In this document: one piece after another, positions 15,098 through 22,211 of the stretch
How the letters are laid out: the number at the start of each line of letters is the position of its first letter
Position numbering within the stretch: the stretch's first letter is position 1
From: Segatella copri
Lineage (GTDB): Bacteria; Bacteroidota; Bacteroidia; Bacteroidales; Bacteroidaceae
Direction: 5' to 3'
Length of the DNA: 64,000 bases
NCBI RefSeq assembly: GCF_015074785.1
Contig: NZ_CP042464.1
Span: 186,001 to 250,000, forward strand
Notes under the pieces: generated by a model
Databases searched by the model: none
Told to the model about the DNA's origin: nothing
The model's input: only the letters and a program-made list of their open reading frames with translations
Translations under genes and position numbers: made by a program

Positions 15098-17185
15098 TTA
15101 TCCTTTATTTTGTACCTTGATTTCGTTACGTTCCAGCAGTGCATCGATGGTTGGCTCTTGTCCACGGAACCGTTTGTAGAGAACCATAGGATGCTCTGTT
15201 CCACCCTTAGAGAGTACGTTGTCACGGAAACTTTGAGCAGTCTTCTGGTCGAAGATTCCATTCTTCTTGAATACACTGAAAGCATCAGCATCCAATACTT
15301 CTGCCCATTTGTAGCTATAATATCCTGCGGCATAACCTCCTGCCATGATGTGGGAGAACTGTACGGTCATACAGGTTTCCTGCAACTGTGGCAATATCAT
15401 CGCCTTTTTCCAGGCTTCCCTTTCATAAGGCATGATGTTGGCAGTAAATTCTTTCTTCTGGGTGTAGTATGCCATGTCAAGCAATCCGAAACTTACCTGG
15501 CGCAAGCAACCGTAGGCTGTCATGAAGTTGCGACTCTTTATGATGCGCTCTATGAGTTCATCTGGCAATGGTTCACCTGTCTGATAGTGGAAGGCAAATG
15601 TACGGAGAAAATCTTTCTCTATTGCATAATTCTCCATAAACTGTGATGGCAATTCTACGAAGTCCCACCAAACGTTGGTTCCCGAAAGACTCTCGAAGCG
15701 GGTATTGGCAAACATGCCGTGAAGACTGTGACCAAACTCATGGAGGAAGGTTTCTACTTCTCCTAATGTCAAGAGAGCAGGCTTTTCCTCTGTTGGCTTG
15801 GTAAAGTTCATTACCACACTTACGTGAGGACGTATGTTGTTGCCCTTATGGTCTATCCACTGTCCCTGGAACTCTGTCATCCAGGCACCTCCTTGCTTGC
15901 CCTTGCGAGGGAAGAAGTCGGCATAGAATACTGCCAGATAGCTGCCGTCTTTATCAAATACCTCGTATGCCTTGACGTCTGGATGGTATACCGGTATCTC
16001 TTTGTTCTCCTTAAAGGTGATGCCATACAGTTTGTTGGCGAGGCCGAACACACCGCCTATCACTTTGTCCAGCTGGAAATAAGGGCGAAGCATTTCTGCA
16101 TCGAGATTATATTTCTCCATCTGGAGTTTATGAGAATAGAAGCCGAAATCCCATGGTTTCATTTCGAAATCTTTACCCTCCAGCTTCTTGGCAAGGGCTT
16201 CCACTTCTTTCACTTCCTTTTCTGCCGTTGGCTTATAAGCCTCTATCAGGTCGTTGAGAAGTTTATATACATGTTCTGTATTGCTTGCCATACGGTGGCG
16301 AAGAACATAGTCGGCATAGGTTTCGAAACCGAGCAACTGGGCGAGCTCTCTGCGCAGGTTTACCAGTCGTTTGCAGATTTCCAGGTTGTTCTGCTCATTA
16401 TCATGGGTACATACCGTATTGCGTGCCATATACATCTGTTTGCGGAGCTCACGCTGGGTAGAGTAGGTCATGAAAGGAGAATAACTTGGATAATCGAGTG
16501 TGAAGATCCAGCCTTCTTTTTCCTGCTCTTTGGCGGTATGCGCAGCGGCTGCTTTTGCTGTTTCTGGAAGTCCGTCGAGCTGAGCTTCGTCTGTGATATG
16601 GAGTGTAAAAGCCTTGTTTTCTTTTAAGAGATTCTGTGAGAACTGCAGAGTGAGCATACTGGCTTCTTCTGTAAGTTCGCGAAGTTTCTCTTTGCCTTCT
16701 TCATCTAAGAGTGCACCGCTGCGTACGAATCCGTCATAGCTGGTGTCCAGAAGCATCTTCTCTTCTGGAGTCAGCTCTCTGTTTGGATGATCGTGAACGA
16801 ACTTGATGCGCTCGAAGAGTTTCTTGTTCAGCGTGATGTCATTTGCGTGCTTGGTGAGAATCGGACTCATCTTCTGCGCAATCTCTTCCATCTCATCGCA
16901 GGTTTCTGCACTCATCATGCATGAGAAAACGTTAGATACACGGCTTAAGAGGTCGTAATAGTGTTCGCCCTTTTCTGTATCAACTCTTGCAATGGTATTC
17001 TCAAAGGTTGGTTCTGCCGGATCGTTTACAACCTTGTCTGTAGCCTCGTCATCACGGCGGATTCCCTCCATGAATGCTGGCTCATAATCTTCGAGACGGA
17101 TTCGTTCGAATGGTACTGTATCGTGCGGTGTATTGTAAGGCACGAAGAATGGGTTGGTTCTATTTTGTATTGTATTGTCTTGCAT
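15098..17185 (-). CDS. M3 family zinc metallopeptidase (oligopeptidase A / Dcp-like)
   Basis: The protein has 695 residues, starting at MQDNTIQNRTNPFFVPYNTP. An upstream ATG at 17215 lies beyond the -7 box and is unlikely. HEFGHSLH, the HExxH zinc motif, is at about residue 480. Flanking family segments include GGAWMTEFQGQW, TNVWWDFVELPSQFMENYA and FSHIMAGGYAAGYYSYKWAEVLDAD. There is no signal peptide, so it is probably a cytoplasmic peptidase that degrades short peptides. A TAACTTTG -7 box on the minus strand (17204-17211) starts transcription of this gene and probably of the downstream dCMP deaminase. Confidence 0.92.
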   Translation of the reverse strand: MQDNTIQNRTNPFFVPYNTPHDTVPFERIRLEDYEPAFMEGIRRDDEATDKVVNDPAEPTFENTIARVDTEKGEHYYDLLSRVSNVFSCMMSAETCDEMEEIAQKMSPILTKHANDITLNKKLFERIKFVHDHPNRELTPEEKMLLDTSYDGFVRSGALLDEEGKEKLRELTEEASMLTLQFSQNLLKENKAFTLHITDEAQLDGLPETAKAAAAHTAKEQEKEGWIFTLDYPSYSPFMTYSTQRELRKQMYMARNTVCTHDNEQNNLEICKRLVNLRRELAQLLGFETYADYVLRHRMASNTEHVYKLLNDLIEAYKPTAEKEVKEVEALAKKLEGKDFEMKPWDFGFYSHKLQMEKYNLDAEMLRPYFQLDKVIGGVFGLANKLYGITFKENKEIPVYHPDVKAYEVFDKDGSYLAVFYADFFPRKGKQGGAWMTEFQGQWIDHKGNNIRPHVSVVMNFTKPTEEKPALLTLGEVETFLHEFGHSLHGMFANTRFESLSGTNVWWDFVELPSQFMENYAIEKDFLRTFAFHYQTGEPLPDELIERIIKSRNFMTAYGCLRQVSFGLLDMAYYTQKKEFTANIMPYEREAWKKAMILPQLQETCMTVQFSHIMAGGYAAGYYSYKWAEVLDADAFSVFKKNGIFDQKTAQSFRDNVLSKGGTEHPMVLYKRFRGQEPTIDALLERNEIKVQNKG

Positions 17186-17280
17186 ATTGTTACTTTTTAG
17201 CTGCAAAGTTAGCAAAAAAATGCTTTATTGCCTTGATAATAAACGTTTTTAACTTATATTTATCGGTCGTTATACTTTCT

Positions 17281-17955
17281 TTAGCGTTTGATGAGATTTT
17301 CCAGTGCAGGGATATAGATTCTGCCTCGTTCTAGCTGGATAAGTCCTTCTGACTGTAGTTCGTTGAGGGCTTTGGATACATAGATGCGCTTTACATTCAT
17401 CTCTTCTGCTAAACGGGTCATCTTGATATGAAAGATTTTCTCGCCTGCCGGGCGGACGCTGTGACTCTCGAAGAAACGGATCAGACGCTCGCTCAGTGTC
17501 TTGGCAGGAACTCTGAACAGTCTGCGGTTGTTCTTCTGGGATTGGGTGCAGACCAAGTTCAGAAGATTGATGCGGAATATTTCATATTCATCGGATAACT
17601 TCATGATCTCTTGCTTGCTGACTGACATGATGCTGCAGCTGTTCTTTGCCACATAAGTGTGGGTGAAACGCTGGGTAAGACCGAAAAGTCGTTCCAGCTG
17701 GAATGATTCCGGTGCCGAAATGTCTTCTTCTACCTGATAGCCGTAGTCGTCTGCCTGGGTTATCACCTTAATATCTCCACGGATTAAATAATATAGACGT
17801 GTACAACTTGTGCCTTCTTCAACTATAGTTTCACCCGCTTCCAGTTTTTGAAAGTCAAAACGGGTTTTACCTGCTACATTTTGGAAGTCATAGCGAGTCA
17901 TTCCCAAGAATAATGGGAGTGATAATAAACTGTCGTATAGTCTATTGGTTGACAT
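17281..17955 (-). CDS. Crp/Fnr family transcription regulator
   Basis: The protein has 224 residues. A cyclic-nucleotide-binding-like beta roll fills the first 120 (FDFQKLEAGETIVEEGTSCT, YYLIRGDIKVI). A dimer helix follows, then a winged helix (MTRLAEEMNVKRIYVSKALN, LQSEGLIQLERGRIYIP). There is no Fnr-type cysteine cluster. It lies 6 bases downstream of apbE on the same strand, so it is probably in that operon. Its ligand and targets are unknown. Confidence 0.88.
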   Translation of the reverse strand: MSTNRLYDSLLSLPLFLGMTRYDFQNVAGKTRFDFQKLEAGETIVEEGTSCTRLYYLIRGDIKVITQADDYGYQVEEDISAPESFQLERLFGLTQRFTHTYVAKNSCSIMSVSKQEIMKLSDEYEIFRINLLNLVCTQSQKNNRRLFRVPAKTLSERLIRFFESHSVRPAGEKIFHIKMTRLAEEMNVKRIYVSKALNELQSEGLIQLERGRIYIPALENLIKR

Positions 17956-17961
17956 TTAAGT

Positions 17962-18981
17962 TTATTTATTTAATATCTTGTTTTTGAGAGATGGTGAATA
18001 CCATATCTTGTTTTGTCCATTCTCGTCAGCATAGATGAGATATGCACAGAGATCCGGATGCTTTTTCAGAATCTGTTTTGCACCCTCCATTCCCATCACC
18101 ATAAACGAGGTAGCATAGGCATCGGCTGTTGCACAGTTCTTGGCTAAAACCGTTGCTGATAAGATGTTATGCTGCACAGGATAGCCTGTCTTTGGGTCTA
18201 TGGTATGTGCATACTTCTTGCCGTTTTTATAATAGAAGTTTCTGTAGTTACCACTCGTAGCCATGGCTATGTCTGTAATATCAAGTACATCCTGAATTTC
18301 CTGACTCGTATTGGTAGAATCGTCAGTTGGCTTGTTGATACCAATATGCCAAGGCACTTGTTTCTCGCTAACACCGTTTACTACGATTTCTCCACCAATC
18401 TCAACCATAAAGTTGCTGATACCTTTCTTTTTCAGGAATCTGGCAACAATGTCGCTGCCATATCCTTTGGCGATAGCAGAACAGTCAAGCATGATCTTAG
18501 GATTTTGCTTGATGATGCGTCCCTTTTCCAGGGCTACTTTCTCATAACCAACCAGCGTTTTGATACTGTCTATCTTGGCTTTCGTAGGAGGTACCCCCTG
18601 CTTGAATCCAAAGCCCCAGAGGTTTACCATTGGGGCAACCGTGATATCAAAGGCTCCATTGGTTTCTTTTGAGATGCTTTCTGCCATGCGGAATACTTCG
18701 GTAAACATTTCGTCTACCTCAATATCTTTACCTTGGTTTACCTGTGTGATGACAGAGGTCTTATTGAAAGGAGACAAGGATTGGTCTACCTTCTTGAGTT
18801 CTGTTTCTATCTCTTGCTGGTAGTTGGTATCACTCTGATAGGTAATGTGATAGATGGTGCCAAAGATAAAGCCGGTATCTTTCTGATAGGGCGTATTATG
18901 CTGCTGACGTATGATAACGATGGTACCAACGATAAGTATCAACAGAAATGGAATTTGCCAGATAAGTTTCTTTTTTTTCAT
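17962..18981 (-). CDS. apbE: FAD:protein FMN transferase
   Basis: The protein has 339 residues. ApbE moves FMN from FAD onto a Thr of target proteins such as NqrB, NqrC or RnfG, in the periplasm. The N terminus has a signal anchor (IWQIPFLLILIVGTIVII). Family motifs are TGFIFGTIYHITYQ, FDITVAPMVNLWGFG, LDCSAIAKGYGSDIVARFL, IGGEIVVNG and ATSGNYRNFY...YAHTIDPKTG. It sits in a minus-strand cluster with a Crp-type regulator (6 bases after) and DUF6048/DUF6452 genes (upstream). Confidence 0.93.
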   Translation of the reverse strand: MKKKKLIWQIPFLLILIVGTIVIIRQQHNTPYQKDTGFIFGTIYHITYQSDTNYQQEIETELKKVDQSLSPFNKTSVITQVNQGKDIEVDEMFTEVFRMAESISKETNGAFDITVAPMVNLWGFGFKQGVPPTKAKIDSIKTLVGYEKVALEKGRIIKQNPKIMLDCSAIAKGYGSDIVARFLKKKGISNFMVEIGGEIVVNGVSEKQVPWHIGINKPTDDSTNTSQEIQDVLDITDIAMATSGNYRNFYYKNGKKYAHTIDPKTGYPVQHNILSATVLAKNCATADAYATSFMVMGMEGAKQILKKHPDLCAYLIYADENGQNKIWYSPSLKNKILNK

Positions 18982-19002
18982 TCTTTACACATTATGAAGT
19001 CT

Positions 19003-19698
19003 TTAAATCTCTAGGGTTACATTGAATGTTCCGCCAAGGCGTGAACCTCCCTGTTTACCGTAGCCTGGCACATACCAGGTGTTGCCTAATTCTCCATCGT
19101 TCTTGAAGAGGCGGCGTTTGTATCTGAAACTCCAACCCATACGGACGGGACCCCAGATTTTGGCATCAATACCTATTACGCCTTCCAGCCAATGATAGTT
19201 GCAGGAAATGCCATTTCCGCCATAGGGCGTTTCGCCGCCCCATACTGGATCTGTAACGGGTGGGGCGCTCAGGTCATATTCATAATAGGTGCAGGCATAG
19301 CGGAAACCGCCAAACAGACGGTAGTCGTCGTGTTTGTTCTTCAGAAGATTCCAGTCTACACCTAATCTGAAATAGGGAGCGCTGGTCTTGTAGGTGATTT
19401 GGGTTGCCTCATCGCTGGCATCTGCCTTTCCATAACCCAATTCGAAAACAGGATAATACTTGTCTTTCAGATTGATACGGAGAGATGCTTCGTACTGCCC
19501 ATAGTCGCTAACCATCAACTGTACGGGGCCTATCAGGTCAACTCCCACAGCCATACCTCTAAAAAAAGGTATGGTATCAGGCTGCTGCTCTATGATCTTC
19601 TTCTTGCTTTGGGCATGACAGGGGAGAACAGCAAATAGGGATAGCATATTAGTTGCGACTGCCAAAATATATGTAGAAATGTGCTTTGGATGCATCAT
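19003..19698 (-). CDS. DUF6048 family protein, outer-membrane-like
   Basis: The protein has 231 residues. A signal peptide ends near LLSFAVLPCHAQSKKK (cleavage after AQ, about residue 30). The mature part is rich in alternating aromatic beta strands (PVFELGYGKADAS, APYFRLGVDWNLLK, LFGGFRYACTYYEYDL, VRMGWSFRYKRRLF). This suggests a small beta barrel or periplasmic beta protein. The pattern matches what I know as DUF6048 of Bacteroidales, usually beside a DUF6452 lipoprotein as here. The gene starts inside the 3-prime end of that gene (50-base overlap). Confidence 0.7.
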   Translation of the reverse strand: MMHPKHISTYILAVATNMLSLFAVLPCHAQSKKKIIEQQPDTIPFFRGMAVGVDLIGPVQLMVSDYGQYEASLRINLKDKYYPVFELGYGKADASDEATQITYKTSAPYFRLGVDWNLLKNKHDDYRLFGGFRYACTYYEYDLSAPPVTDPVWGGETPYGGNGISCNYHWLEGVIGIDAKIWGPVRMGWSFRYKRRLFKNDGELGNTWYVPGYGKQGGSRLGGTFNVTLEI

Positions 19699-20128
19699 AA
19701 TTTACCTCTTTTTGATTGATGACTATTGAGTCAATATAATTGTGAGTAGTCTTAACATCGGTTATCGTATGGAAGAACGATGGACTGCAGTCTACCGACT
19801 CAAAATGAGAACGGTTTTCCTTTGATACAGTCACGGTGTCCTTGAATACTTGCTTCGATAGGGTATGTATCTCGAAAAACAATACGTCTTCATCCAGGCT
19901 GTAACTCATAGGCAGACTGAAACTGTCTACGTTTACATCCTTATTGATCAGCACACTATCTGTTCCTGCTATCTTTTTCGTAGAAATCGTTAGCGTGTCT
20001 TTTAGCGTCTTGTTGTCGCCCATCAACTTGTATTTGGTATATACCGTATTGTTGAGTGGGCAGTCGAGAGATGTACATCCCATCATGGCCAGAACCATGA
20101 AAACGACGAAAGGTATTATTTTCCGCAT
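19649..20128 (-). CDS. DUF6452 family lipoprotein
   Basis: The protein has 159 residues. A lipobox (VLAMMGCTSLDCP, Cys18) marks lipoprotein processing. The mature protein is beta-rich with CPLNNTVYTKYKLMGDN, LTISTKKIAGTDS and a C-terminal AHFYIYFGSRN. I recognise it as DUF6452 from its partner gene and layout. It overlaps the DUF6048 gene downstream by 50 bases and the GT2 gene upstream by 13 bases. This indicates one tightly packed operon. Confidence 0.7.
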   Translation of the reverse strand: MRKIIPFVVFMVLAMMGCTSLDCPLNNTVYTKYKLMGDNKTLKDTLTISTKKIAGTDSVLINKDVNVDSFSLPMSYSLDEDVLFFEIHTLSKQVFKDTVTVSKENRSHFESVDCSPSFFHTITDVKTTHNYIDSIVINQKEVNYDASKAHFYIYFGSRN

Positions 20129-21087
20129 CTTATTTCTTTTTCTATTTGATAATCGTTACGGTTTGGGTTCTGGCGGCTGATAAGGTCGCCCAGGAATCCG
20201 GCAAGGAACAGCTGGCTACCCAAAACCATCGCTACAAGAGCAATGAAGAAGTAAGGTGAATCGGTAATGAGATGTCCGTAGATGCCGTTGTGCAGGTCGA
20301 TGGCCTTGTCTATGCCTAAGCCGATGAGCGATAGGAAGGCTATGAAGAATACGACGCTACCCAGGAAGCCGAATACGTGCATTGGCTTTTTGCCAAAATT
20401 GCTCAGGAACCAGAGAGTCATCAGGTCAAGATAACCATTTACAAAGCGGTTCCATCCCATAAACTTTGATTTGCCGAACTTTCTTGCCTGATGATGAACA
20501 GGCTTTTCGCCTATCTTGGCAAAACCTGCATTCTTGGCTAGATATGGGATATAACGGTGCATCTCACCATATACCTCGATATTCTTAACTACGTCGAGGC
20601 GATAAGCTTTCAGACCGCAGTTGAAGTCGTGCAGATTGTGTATGCCGCTTACTTTGCGTGCAGTAGCATTGAAGAGTTTGGTAGGGATGGTCTTGCTCAG
20701 AGGATCTCCTTCTTTACGGTTCTGCTTGTAACCTGACACGAGGTCGTATCCCTCTTTCTTAATCATCTGGTAGAGTCCCGGAATCTCGTCTGGAGAATCC
20801 TGAAGATCGGCATCCATGGTGATGACAACATCGCCCTGTGCTTCTTTGAAACCACAGAAGAGTGCTGGGCTCTTTCCATAGTTTCTGCGGAATTTGATAC
20901 CCTTTACTTGCTCATTCTTCTCAGCAAGTTCTTCTATGACGTTCCATGAACGGTCGGTAGAACCGTCGTTCACAAAGATGACTTCATAAGTAAAATCGTT
21001 TGAGTCCATTACTCGCTTTATCCAGGCGAAGAGCTCTGGTAACGACTCTTCCTCATTGAAAAGAGGAATTATTACTGAAATATCCAT
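20116..21087 (-). CDS. Family 2 glycosyltransferase, GtrB/DPM-like
   Basis: The protein has 323 residues. The catalytic domain starts MDISVIIPLFNEEESLPEL. Metal and nucleotide-sugar motifs are FVNDGSTDRSW, ITMDADLQDSPDEIP (DxD) and the acceptor-loop HQARKFGKSKFMGWNRF. Two C-terminal membrane helices follow (FGFLGSVVFFIAFLSLIGLG and FFIALVAMVLGSQLFLAGFL). Such enzymes charge polyprenyl phosphate with a sugar for envelope glycans or lipid modification. It probably shares a transcript with the DUF4199 gene upstream (35-base gap) and DUF6452 downstream. Confidence 0.88.
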   Translation of the reverse strand: MDISVIIPLFNEEESLPELFAWIKRVMDSNDFTYEVIFVNDGSTDRSWNVIEELAEKNEQVKGIKFRRNYGKSPALFCGFKEAQGDVVITMDADLQDSPDEIPGLYQMIKKEGYDLVSGYKQNRKEGDPLSKTIPTKLFNATARKVSGIHNLHDFNCGLKAYRLDVVKNIEVYGEMHRYIPYLAKNAGFAKIGEKPVHHQARKFGKSKFMGWNRFVNGYLDLMTLWFLSNFGKKPMHVFGFLGSVVFFIAFLSLIGLGIDKAIDLHNGIYGHLITDSPYFFIALVAMVLGSQLFLAGFLGDLISRQNPNRNDYQIEKEIRCGK

Positions 21088-21122
21088 TATCTTGTATTTA
21101 TCTGTTTGTTTCTTATTTATTG

Positions 21123-21737
21123 TTATTTTGTATGCTGTTGTTTATCCTTCTTTGCCATTACAGCAGCAATAATCGGACTGAGTACAGCACCTGCTACCAG
21201 GTCGGTAATCATAAACATGGAAGCCCAGGCTATCGGTTTCATCATACTGACAGCATCAAGAAGGGCTTTAGATTCCCCTGCAGTTAACTGATACGCTTGT
21301 GCTACAATCTGATAGTTGGTTTGCAGTTGGTTCATGAATAGACCCGTATCCATAAAACGGAACCAAAGATATTGCACAAGGGTAATCAGAAGGGTTGCAT
21401 TGAAGAATGTCTGGATGCAATAGTAGAATGCATGACGGAAAGAGATATGTCCGTCTCTTGCATAGTCACGGAATGCCTTCAGTCGCTTGGCCACAACAAA
21501 TGGGGTTGCTATGATGAGAATGTTGGAAATGAATCCCAGCATCTGGTATTGCGGGTCTACTGCCAGCATGGTACATACGAAACTGACAATCCAGACAGCT
21601 CCGAGGATGGCACCATCTTGCCGGGCGAATGCTTTGGTTTGTCTTATCTTGCCTGTGTCGATGATAATCGTTTTAACCTTATGCATTTGCTGGCTTGTCT
21701 TCTTTTCTTCCTGATTCTCGTTATTTTCTGTATTCAT
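21123..21737 (-). CDS. DUF4199 family membrane protein
   Basis: The protein has 204 residues, starting at MNTENNENQEEKKT. The frame is open further upstream, but that part is poor in coding character. A polar start is followed by four hydrophobic segments: VWIVSFVCTMLAV, MLGFISNILIIATPFVVA, YYCIQTFFNATLLITLVQYL and WASMFMITDLVAGAVLSPII. The fold matches DUF4199, a Bacteroidota family of unknown function often next to a GT2 gene, as here. Confidence 0.75.
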   Translation of the reverse strand: MNTENNENQEEKKTSQQMHKVKTIIIDTGKIRQTKAFARQDGAILGAVWIVSFVCTMLAVDPQYQMLGFISNILIIATPFVVAKRLKAFRDYARDGHISFRHAFYYCIQTFFNATLLITLVQYLWFRFMDTGLFMNQLQTNYQIVAQAYQLTAGESKALLDAVSMMKPIAWASMFMITDLVAGAVLSPIIAAVMAKKDKQQHTK

Positions 21738-21910
21738 TGTTTTTATTGTATTTCTACGGATGTAACATATCAATTTGCAAAAATACAACTTTTTTATTAT
21801 ATAAGGTGTAAAGGGTGGAAATATTTATATATAATTAAAGATAAATCCTCGTGAAATAGAGGTTTCAACTGTAACGTTATGAAATATAGAAGTAAAATGT
21901 ATGTAAATAA

Positions 21911-21945
21911 AAAAAAGGAACCTTCTAAAAGAAGATTCCTTTTTG
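21911..21945 (-). terminator. Terminator after tRNA-Thr
   Basis: On the minus strand a stem of AAGGAATCTTC paired with GAAGGTTCCTT has a short TTTTA loop and is followed by a T-run. It lies right after the tRNA 3-prime end. Confidence 0.8.
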
Positions 21946-22019
21946 AGCCTCTTGTCGGATTCGAACCAACGACCCCGAGATTACAAATCACGTGCTCTGG
22001 CCAACTGAGCTAAAGAGGC
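21946..22019 (-). tRNA. tRNA-Thr (anticodon TGT)
   Basis: The 74-base cloverleaf has a GCCTCTT acceptor paired with AAGAGGC, a GCTC/GAGC D stem, a TTTGTAA anticodon loop and a GTTGG-TTCGAAT-CCGAC T arm. The anticodon stem has a T-T mismatch in its middle pair, which I believe is usual for this tRNA in Bacteroidota. No CCA is encoded. It lies directly behind the SRP RNA gene. Confidence 0.93.
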
Positions 22020-22021
22020 GG

Positions 22022-22121
22022 GTGGACAAGCGATTCATATCGCACCGCTACAACCAAGTACCCTTGCTATGTTCCCATCCTGGGGGATTCCGAGGGAGCT
22101 GGTCGTATGAGACTTGTCCGT
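22022..22121 (-). ncRNA. ffs: Signal recognition particle RNA (4.5S type)
   Basis: About 100 bases. The ends pair (GGACAAG near 22119 with CTTGTCC near 22024). The tip carries the SRP domain IV signature CAGG-ATG-GGAA-CAT-AGCA: a GGAA tetraloop, a symmetric loop, and the asymmetric AGCA bulge that binds Ffh. A consensus promoter lies upstream at 22141-22172. tRNA-Thr follows immediately, so both are probably cut from one transcript. The exact ends are estimates. Confidence 0.85.
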
Positions 22122-22140
22122 CTCAATTTTTAAGCGGGTG

Positions 22141-22172
22141 CAAAGGTACGGTTTTTCTTTGAACCCGCCAAA
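22141..22172 (-). promoter_or_regulatory. Promoter of the SRP RNA/tRNA-Thr unit
   Basis: TTTG at 22169-22172 and TACCTTTG at 22141-22148 on the minus strand, 20 bases apart. The start point is predicted at about 22134-22136, just before the SRP RNA. Confidence 0.65.
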
Positions 22173-22211
22173 TGTTTTGCCGAAAAACTTCAGTTGTTTA
22201 ACGTTTGTTTG

